A DNA stretch of 64,000 nucleotides from Embiotoca jacksoni (lineage: Eukaryota > Chordata > Actinopteri > Embiotocidae): assembly GCA_022577435.1 (NCBI GenBank), contig JAKOON010000006.1, positions 9,856,001 to 9,920,000 on the forward strand. The letters run 5' to 3'. A program made the position numbers and the translations under genes. Shown here in pieces: positions 28,201 through 38,500 of this stretch. Each line of letters opens with the position of its first letter. Positions within the stretch are counted from its first letter, which is position 1. The notes under the pieces were generated by a model. It saw only the letters and a program-made list of their open reading frames with translations, was not told the origin of the DNA and made no database searches.

Positions 28201-29565
28201 TGGCAGACTGTCAGACGTTTTTTGCTCATGCTGATTGGTTAAAATTAGCAGGAAGTCTACGCCAAGTAGGATGGGACAACTGCAAACGATTCTCTATGGA
28301 GGGTACCCAGACCCATATATTTACAGAGGGGAAATTGGGCTCTGGTTCACACCAGGCTAGTTTTATTTTGCCACTTTGATGAAACATTGTTATTTTTATA
28401 GAATTCTGGTTTATTATCTTGTGATGATGTGGAGTTTAGTACTTTGGCCTTTACAGTATTTTTGCATGTGTGTGTATATTACAGGATTGAACACCTAAGC
28501 CTGAACATGGCCATGCAGCTGCTGGTGGGGGTCCCTCTAGAGATGGTCCATGGTGCCCTGAGGATTGGACTAGTCTACGTGTGTGGTGTACTGGCAGGTA
28601 GGCGTGTGGTCGCACTCTCTCTCTTTACATCCCAGTTAGACAAAAAACAAACACTCACTGCAGGGTTTTGTCTTTCAGCTCCACTGTTGTTCCATCTGCT
28701 TGTTTTGTGTTTTTTTATGCATGTAACAGCCTATCAGAGTCCAACCAGTGTGTTGGTGGATAGTCGTCAAAGAGAAAATTGTGCTTATGTGTGTGTGTTC
28801 AGGACAGCTGGCCTTGTGTTTCTGTCTTCCTACCAGACGTGGTGCGATGTGGGGGGGTGGGGGGGGGGTTGTCAGTGCCCCATCAAAGCCCCCGCATCCC
28901 CCTGTATTCATTTACAACATAGGGCAGAGCAAAGAGAGTCCTCTCAAATGGAGCTCAATCATAGAAACACTCAAGCAGTAATAATGAAATAGGAAGTAGA
29001 GTGTATGAGGTAGAGATGAAGAAAGAGAAGAGATATGAATTATTGAGTGCTAATAAGACGGAGAGGTTCTGGAGAGGGGTCCAGGATATGAGAAATACAA
29101 ACATGGACGTGAAGAGGTGGGTAAGAGTAAAGAGAAGAACAGCGAGTAACTACAAATGTGAAAAAGTGAAAGCAACACAGCTTGAACAAAATGTCACCTT
29201 CCTGCTTTCCTATCAACCTCAGGCACTGTGCAGTTCCAGTGTTCAGCCCCGTTCAGCTGACACAAAGTGTCACATTTGTGAGTGTTTGTGATCATTACTG
29301 AATAAGTAATCACGACCAAAGGGATCAAGCCAGAATTTTTCATTGGTATATTTTTAAAACTATTTTGGTGCCCAGGGGCAATCCTTCTGACAAAATAACT
29401 GGAGTGGAAATATTGGGCTTCTTTTTTAGATTGAACTTGGCAGTAAATGTGAGTTGTTCATGATAGAATGGGAGAAACAGATGATTGTGTGATAGTAATT
29501 ACAGCCATTGGAGTTTTGTTTAATATTCTTAAAGATTTCTCTCTTTTTCTCATTCTTAGTCTCCA

Positions 29566-29657
<92 letters not shown>

Positions 29658-32600
29658 GTGCGTGCGTGCGTGCGTGTGTGTGTCTGTGTCTGTGAAGGGT
29701 CACTGACAAACACCCTGGGGATACCAGCTGTGGTGGCTTGTAGCATTAACCCCACAGTGAAATGAGGAGGAAACGCACCATAAATCACTCACACTTATAG
29801 ACACACACAGACCAACACACACACACACACACACACACACGCACGTCTGCTGTTTTAATTAGATATCGACCACCAGCGGAAGAAGGGAGGCTCGTTCTGG
29901 TTGTGTTGGCTGTTATGTTTGGGTTTGTTGTGTCTGACTGGGCTTTTTTTTTTATTTTTATTTTTATTTTGGCAGTAGAAGCACAGATCTTTTCAGAATA
30001 TGAATCATTTATCAACAAGTGGATATTTACTTAGGATTTTATACTTTATGTGCCACATATACATCAATGTTTTAAGCTGCAGTTATATATATATTTAGCC
30101 TTAATGGTGTACCTTAGGTTATTGAATATTAAACTGTATAGAAAGATTTAATTTTCTCTTAAGCTTAAAATTTAAATTCTACTTTTTATTTTAAATTACT
30201 GTAACAATTATTGTCAGGCTATAAAATTGTCAGCTCAAATACCTACAGAAGTCTAAAATGACCAAATTTGTAGCATCTTTGGCAAAAGTGTTTGTTTAAG
30301 ATTTGTTTATGTTTGACCTTCACTGTGCATTCTTTTGGCGAACTAATTAAACTTCTTTGTGTCTATTATGTCTTAAGAGATGTGGGGATGTTGTGAAAGA
30401 AGGAATCTGGTCTTACATATTGTTACTTTCTTTTAGATTTTCTTCTTATAAATATGTGTTTCTGTATCAGCCTTAAAAAAAATCTGGCTTTAGTGCAGGG
30501 TAGTTGTGAGGGCACACTTTTAACTTACATGCACAGGTACATTGTTGTGACTTTGCTAAAAACTGCTTCTTTGGTCAACTGGAGTTTCTTACTTCATAAC
30601 TTTGCATTTACTTTGCATGGGACTTACATATTTAAGTGCATATAACTGAACTGAGAAGATTTTGATTAAAAAAAAAAAAACTGTAGCTGATGTACCCATT
30701 GATAACACATTTCTTAAATGTTCTGTTTGATTTGAATACTGTATCTTAATCCTTACACATTTACAGTAATCAATGTAACTGATTAGTTACAAAACAAACA
30801 ATGTGTTTTCCTGCATGATTTTGCTGTCAGATCCTATGAAATGAAAAGGGGCTCAGCTGGCACATAGAGGAGTCAAAGAACAGTTCAGAGGTCAATTAAT
30901 GACTCAGAGAAAGGTCCCTGACCCTTCAGGGCCAACGCATGCTCTGACACTTTAACGGAACCAAAGGACTTTACATGTAAAGACACAGAGTGCTCTCTTA
31001 TGGACAGCAGACAAGTACATAGACAAAATATAACAAAGGGCACGAGGCAGGTGCAGCAACCCACGAGAACAAGTATATAACAATGATGCAAAGTAAACAA
31101 CAGTGAGAGAGGGAAGTATGGGCACATGAGGAGGTCACTAACAAAGGACACACACATATTCCACTCCATTGTAATGATTTTGTCGATTCAGTCAGCTCAA
31201 CTTGCAGCCAAGCTGTTGATTTCACTCATGAGCTATGAGCACTGATGTGCATTATTATTTCCCCTCACGTCCCCTGTTCTTTCTGTGCAGTTTGGGGGAG
31301 GCAAGAAAAATTAGATGCCACTTTTGACTCTAAAAAAAACAAAAAAAACAGCAGGCCCCAGGAGGCATGCTGCTGATGGACAATGAGAGACTTTATCCTT
31401 GCCCATGTGTGTGTTTGGGGGCACACTCATTCACAGTGCTAAAATAATGTTATTAAACCAAGGTAATTACAGGGAACGTGCACAGACACACTTCCTACAC
31501 TCGGTAACAACAGAATCGGAAGTGTCCTGAACCACAGTGCCTGTGTGCGTACGTGCGTGTCTGTGTTTCAGTGTGTAGAGGGAAGAATGAAGTTATAATC
31601 TACAGCAGGGGTCTTCAACGTTTTTCAGGCCAAGGGCCCCCCAAACTGATAGAGAGATGAAGCAGGAACCCCCTACTATATATATTGTATAAAATTGTGT
31701 TTTATATTAAACTGGGCCTAGTGCCATGTATAAACATACTTTGTTATTGTGCATTCAATACTAAGCTATTCAAATAATACACAGGTTCATATATTCATGT
31801 TTTTATTTTAAACATGTGCAAGGGCAACATACCTTGTCAACTGATACCAATGCTAATATCAACATTGTCTGTCAATTGCATGATAATCATGCATACAAGC
31901 TATTCAAAGTGACATTTTTATTTTAACTTTATCCATTCACTACAATATGTTGGATTCATGTTAATGTATTTTTAAAGATATTAAAATTTTTGGAAAAAAA
32001 TTTAAAAAATATGAAAAATTGTCTAATCAACCTAAAAATTTCAGGACCCCGTGTTGAAGACCTCTGATCTAGAGGGTGAGAAAATTAATATATTACTATT
32101 CAATTTTGCTTCTGGGGGTTCATTCAAAAGGGATACTTGATTTAAACATTCTACTAGATTAAAGCTGATGACTGTTTTTCCACAGTTAACATTACTAAAG
32201 TCCTAGTTGGTGCTAAATGTCAGCTGCAGTTTTTAAAGTAATCTTTATTTTTCCTTTCAGTCACATACATGTATTACTTTGAAAATACAGGGCTGAAAGC
32301 CAGAACTCCGATTTAAAACTCATTTAAGGTTATCCATGATAATTTTTGATAGATTTTCAGTTTAAAACTTTGCAGACACCACATAGTGATTTATGAATTT
32401 TAATACTGTTTAAAGAAATTACAGAGACAATTTTCTCTTCTTTCTTCAAACTTGACCCAGAAATAAGATTTGTACTACTGATACTACTACTTCAACTACT
32501 GTTACTGCTACCACTGCTAATTATAATAATAATGATTAAAACTTACTAAAAATTAAGTGTTATTATTTTTCCTATTTCTATTTATCATCTAAAAATCATA

Positions 32601-35508
32601 GCAGAACAAAAGCTTGCAACTACTATAATTCTCTCCAGTGAGTTTTTCCAAGTTGTGTTATTTTATTGTATTAGAAGCAGCTGAAGAGAACAACTTGATG
32701 TGGTGTGTGAAAATCAGTTCATATGTGCAGTATTCTTAGTTTATGTAATTTATGCATTAGTTTATGTACTATTGTTAAATTCTCTGTTTTAAGTGTGAAA
32801 GTATAATTGCATTAGATGCTTGGAAAATTTACAATTCTCAACCTGCCTTTTTTCTTGGTTACAATATTGTTATTGATTACTCAGCAATCCCACCATTAAT
32901 ACATCTCTCAAAGCAATTGTTTATTACACAAACGAGCTGGTCATTTTGACACCTTATGACCTGAAGGAGGAGGAAAGGCTGGAAAATTCTTCAGAATTTT
33001 TTCTCTTTAACCTGTTGTTTGCAAAATCTGCAGGCATCATTTTCTCATAATAACGTAGGGAAATTTGTCTTCTCTTGTGAAATATGCCTCTAAGCCAACA
33101 GGCTTACACTTTATGCTCACAAAGCTGCCGAATGGCAAGAACATAATTCTGTTCTGTATAGAGTCTAATGTTAAAAAATTGAGGAGAAAAGGAGAAGTCT
33201 AGCCTTTTCTAACACTTTATTGTCCTCATTTTTTACTCTAGAAATATAAAAAATGCACTAGTCTTGAGTCTAGCCTTTTCTAACACTTTATCGTTCTCAT
33301 TTTTTACTCTAGAAATATAACAAATACACTAGTTTTTGCAGCAAAGCCTTGATGTGCCTCTGGTTAACAAATTTTGATGATAAGAGTTACGGTTTAGATT
33401 TGGTGAGCTTTCTTCTGGGACATTTAAGACCTATTATAGGGGTCTGAAATGTTACAAAGTAGAGTGCTGTTCCCATGACAACTACGCCTGTGGCTTCCCA
33501 CACACCTGAACAATGTTTAACTCCACTTTTTATTATACTGCTTATAAACACCTGTCATTTCTGTCAATCTCACTTCACAGATATAAAGACACAAACAGAC
33601 ATATTCAGATGAGAAAATTATGTCCATCCATCCATTATCTATACCTGCTATATACTGAGCATGGTCAATAGGGGTCTAAAGCGTATCTCAGCTGACTTTT
33701 GGGCGAAGGCATGGGGTGTTCGTGGCCCAGATGGTAGATCAAGGTTGGTGGTTCAATCCCTGGTTCCTCCAGTCCACATGTCGAAGTGTCCATGGTCTTG
33801 TCAGTGTCTAATCTTTGGCCATCAACCCCAGGTTCCTTGAAGGCAGACAGGCAGGCAGGGCTAAACAGACAGATGGACAGAAATTACTTTTTAACTAATT
33901 GTCTGAATTTTCGGTCTCTTTTAGTATCAAGATAGAGTACAGATGAAAACACACAGATTTTCAAAGTAAAACCTCAAAGACAGTAAACAGCACTTAACAG
34001 TTATTTGCAGCTCTTTTTACTGCTCCTTTACACAAAGTCAGATATTCACTTTAAGCTTTTAAGGAGCAACAAACTGACAAAGGACAGCAGAAGAAGCAAT
34101 CCCACTGAAATTTCTCAAGAAACTGCAAAGTCTACTTTTAATATTTTTTTTTCATTAAGTCATTCATCCTACACCACACAGATGTGGAAACAATAACAAA
34201 AACATATGAAGCTTGTTTCATACACATACACCATTCAAATGTGATGCAAAACCAACTGAATTGCCTCCATGCCCATGCCTCATTCTGTCAATATGATTAG
34301 GAATTTTTTTTTTTCTAAAACATTTATACTGTGATATTCATTTATGTGTGGCTACTTTTTTTTATGCTTGTGTACATGGCCCAATACTTGTGTTTGGCTA
34401 TGTTGTTCTTGATCCACTGCTGTGCCTCCACCCATAAATAGCATCATGATTGAGATGCCATGGCTTATCCTATCATCCCTCCTTATGGTGATATGAAGTC
34501 AGATCCCTCTCTGTCTGGTATAATTATACACTGTCCAGTATGCCGTACTGTAATATGCCCTTTTTGTGTGTGAGAGTGTAGACCTAGAACTGAGCATCGC
34601 TCAAACTACACAGCTGCACCAATTTACAAATTTACGAGGTCAGTAAAATGTGGCTTTAGCTTAGTTGGTTAATTTTAAGTTTTAGGGCTTTATAATGGAT
34701 CAGCTTAGCAAGCAGCATTTTTATCTGAAGCCACACATATGTCGAAATGTTTGCATTTTTTTTTTTCTTATTTGTGGAATAAATGTTGCATGTTCTTCAA
34801 TAAAACGATTTCAAGGACTCTGTGTTACAGACAAAAATGCAGTTAAGACAAGATTGATTACTTAATTACTCACTTATGTCACCAGCTACTCATAGTCTTG
34901 GCCAGACTGTAAACTGGACAATTTGTCATTGCTGTTTAGGAGCCTGATTGAAAAGGAGTGCAATACTTTTTATGCCATTAGACACAGTTTACATAGACAT
35001 TGCTTACTTTTGAGTCCTATATTTAATGTATAGCAATGAAATATGAGGGTTACACGGTAAGCTCTATAAAACAAATAGTATCTGAACCCTATGAATCTTT
35101 TAAACCTGAATTCATCAAAAATCTGGGTAAACTATAAAATGTGCTGCAAACAGAAAGAGAGAAATTGTGGAACCACTTGTCCCAAAGGGATCCAGACTCT
35201 AATCAATTCCAGAAATGGACACTGCACAGCCAATAAAATGTTCCACTCCAACAGCTGGGTTCCAAATTAAATTCATCAGTACTATCTACAGCCACAAAAC
35301 AAAAGAACAAAAAAATGACTCGATCTCTACTGAATACTACTGAATAAGCAGCAGAAGTTGCAAAATAAATTAAAAGAAACATTAAATGATGGTGTTACCA
35401 GATTCTGTACCAGATAAATTGTAATGTACAGCATGCATGCATACTTTTGTGTTATGCAAACAAGGTATATTTGTATTGTGTGTGTGTGTGTGAGAGACGG
35501 AGAGAGAG

Positions 35509-35551
<43 letters not shown>

Positions 35552-38500
35552 GCAACAATTCATCAACAGCTCCTTGTGCTCTCTTTTGTGGTGTGGGCAG
35601 TAGATAGACCAACTGAGAGTAGTAGTAGAAGAAGAAAGAAGGAAAATTAATGCAAATAGCAAAGGAGAGAAGGAGCGCTTGTGTTTGGGTAAATCAATAG
35701 TTTAATTCTTTCTTTTTTGTCACTATTTTATTATATTCTGTCTCTTGCACAAAGACCGCAGTGAGAACAGATATGTGACTCTGCCTCTGAATGTCCCCAT
35801 ATTTAACATTTTCAATGCTTGATTAGATCTTTTGTGCATGCCATTAATTGGTACCAAGGTGCCCTGTTCATGGCATCACAGTATGTGTGAATGCATTTAT
35901 TTGTTTTACATAAAATCACAGTGTGCAGCTCGCCTCTATTTGTTGGGGTCTATTTGTAATACAGCCACATAGTGAACAGCAAAGTTGCCTTTATGCTATT
36001 CATCATGTTCATAGCTTTTACAAAAACTTTTTAAATAAATCAGTTGTTCACAGTGTCTGTCAGTTTGACACAGACTCGAGTTTTCACATGCAAGACATTT
36101 GAATTAAACTGGGAAAGTACTGTATTATTTACTATTGTATCTCATTATATGAAATTTGCACAAAACATATGTATCCATTTATCCTCAAAATGGCCAACTG
36201 CCTGGCTAATCAAATTTTATATTGATGGCTAAACATTCTCACCACAAGGTCTAATAAGTAGATGAAGTTTGAGCTCCTGATCATATCACACAGTGATAAT
36301 TTAAATTCTCATATTTCCATTTTTCTCTATTGCAACTATTCTAATTATTTCAAAATAACGACTTAAAGTTTAATATATGTGAAATGGTCGCTCATACAGT
36401 AAAGATAAAAAAAAACAAAACAGAGATTTATCACCCGATGTTACAGTTCCCATGCCCTACAAAGCATTTTAGCATCTTTCAGCTCAATGTCTTGGTTTCT
36501 TCCTTTGCAACTTCAGTGTTTACCTTCCACAATCTCAAATAACTGCTATCAGATGTGTTCTACACCAAATGACAGGTTCAATGTCGCACATGGAGTGTTG
36601 AACAACAAGAGAGACAAATATTTCCCACAACAGATGATCTAGAGCTAAAAGGAGAGTCAATCTTGTACTTATATAGTCATCTCGTGGACACAAACATGAC
36701 TTTAAATGAATGCTGTCAATACCGGTGCCAGGTATAATAGACAATATCAACTGTGTACACAGTAAATATCTATATTTTTGCAATATCACCTTGGAACAAG
36801 TACTAGTGATATGTTGGTGGTTTGGTTAAAAAAAACAACTTTTCTTTGCCCAGCAATTGGCAAAGAAATTGGTTTTTGCACGTTTGAGGACTTCCTGTCC
36901 AAATTGGCTTAAATGCTCAGATTCAAAGTTCATTGCTTTCCTGACTGATATATAGACAAATTAGGCAAATTTTCGAAAGTCTTTAAGTGATTAACAACTT
37001 CTCTTTACGTCAATGTAATTTCATGTGTATTTGTAATAACTGTTGTATGTAATAAAATGTAATTACCCAACTATTTTTTGGACTTTGGCAAATTGGTGGA
37101 GCCTTGTGTACCACTGGTGGTACACTTAACACAGTTTGGATTTGATTATAGATACTTAATAGATATATCAGATTTTATTTTGCTTAAATTTCATAACATT
37201 CAAACACCCTTATTATTTTAGTGTTGATATTGACTGTTCCTTCTGTTCCCCCAGAACTCTTCTTGTTGTCATTATTTTTAACTTGGTATTTATATTAAAA
37301 AATACAAATAAAAACAGCAGTATGATTACTAAGTAGAGGTTTTAACAGCTTCAATTTCACAGCAAAAAGAAGAACGCTTCAATGACAGTGCCACTCCCTG
37401 GGTATTTTGTTAAATTTTCAAGATTAAAATATTTAAAGGGATGTCCTCGTTTATTTGCAAATTTTCCAAAAGCAAGTTCACTGACATGTGGCCTTTATCA
37501 TCTCCGCAGGGTCTCTGGCTGTGTCTGTCACTGATATGACAGCTCCAGTGGTCGGCTCATCTGGGGGAGTGTACGCTCTGGTCTCAGCACATTTGGCTAA
37601 TGTAGTAATGGTAAGTTTTGTGTGTGCATGTATGTGTGTGTGTCTATAGACTATTATCCCATCACTCAGTTGTCCTGTGACTACACAACATTTCCACATG
37701 ATCAAAGCAGCCTATTTTGGGCCCCCACAGGTGCTACTCTATCTCCAGATGCCAAACATTCCTCACCATCCGTTTCTTCTTTTCCGTCAAAGATCAGAAA
37801 ACTGTGGGAGCATGTGCACATGTTTGTGTGACAAAATGTGAATAAAATTCTTTCCCATTTCAATGCACTCTGCTGTCCTATGACATGTATGCCTACTCTG
37901 TTTGGTATAACCCTCCCACCCTCTCCTCAGTGGGTGACATTTGGCAAATGTCATTAGAGGTGAACTTCTATTATGTGTAATGGGGTGCACATTATCTACC
38001 CTGCCAGATCCTCCACAACATTCTTGAGGTCGGGACAGAGAAATCTTCCTCTTCTCTTCCTCCTCCCTTCCTCCTCTCTGCTGAAATCTTATTATCTAAC
38101 ACTGCAAGAACAGATCGAGGGTTCGAGTGTCTCTGGGGCTTTCAAAATTGACATGAATTGAGACAAAGGACACAATCTCATGTCATTTCGTGTCAGCATA
38201 TGTGTGTGTGTGTCTGAGGTGGACATGATCCCCTTGCACAGCAGGTTTTTCTGTCTCTGTCCTCAGAGCTGTACTGCTTTATGATTTCTCCATCCTCTCT
38301 TTCTCTTTCTTTCTGTAGAATTGGTCAGGAATGAAGTGCCAGTTTAAGTTGTTCCGGATGGCCATGGCCCTGGTTTGCAGTAAGTCTCGATGAATATGCC
38401 ACACTCCCACACTCACCTCAGTTTTACAGTTAATTTTTAACAGAAGAGTTGTACTTTTAACCTGCTTAAAGAGTTCCTGATTAGATGAATATGACTTTGT

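Larger units (their letters stand above)
18157..28484 (+). other. rhbdl3 intron 4 (10.3 kb)
   Basis: This intron holds the retroelement remnant, the nested coiled-coil gene, the inverted exon-3 copy, a dispersed-repeat pair (23640-23775 and 26840-26965), a GT microsatellite and a SINE at 25540-25745. Between 23980 and 25080 and between 26970 and 28484 I see no gene or clear element. Confidence 0.7.
28598..37509 (+). other. rhbdl3 intron 5 (8.9 kb)
   Basis: The intron is AT-rich. It includes the GT microsatellite at 29569-29695 with a CA tract at 29815-29842, a hAT MITE at 31606-32066, a 71-bp tandem duplication at 33198-33333, SINE-type repeats at 33626-33860 and a GT/GA microsatellite at 35476-35547. 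No exon is seen. Confidence 0.7.

Noticed and set aside
29426..29788. Poly-His/Thr and poly-Cys/Val frames
   Set aside because: They are translations of dinucleotide microsatellites, as also at 1447, 4902, 16523, 25094 and 35327.
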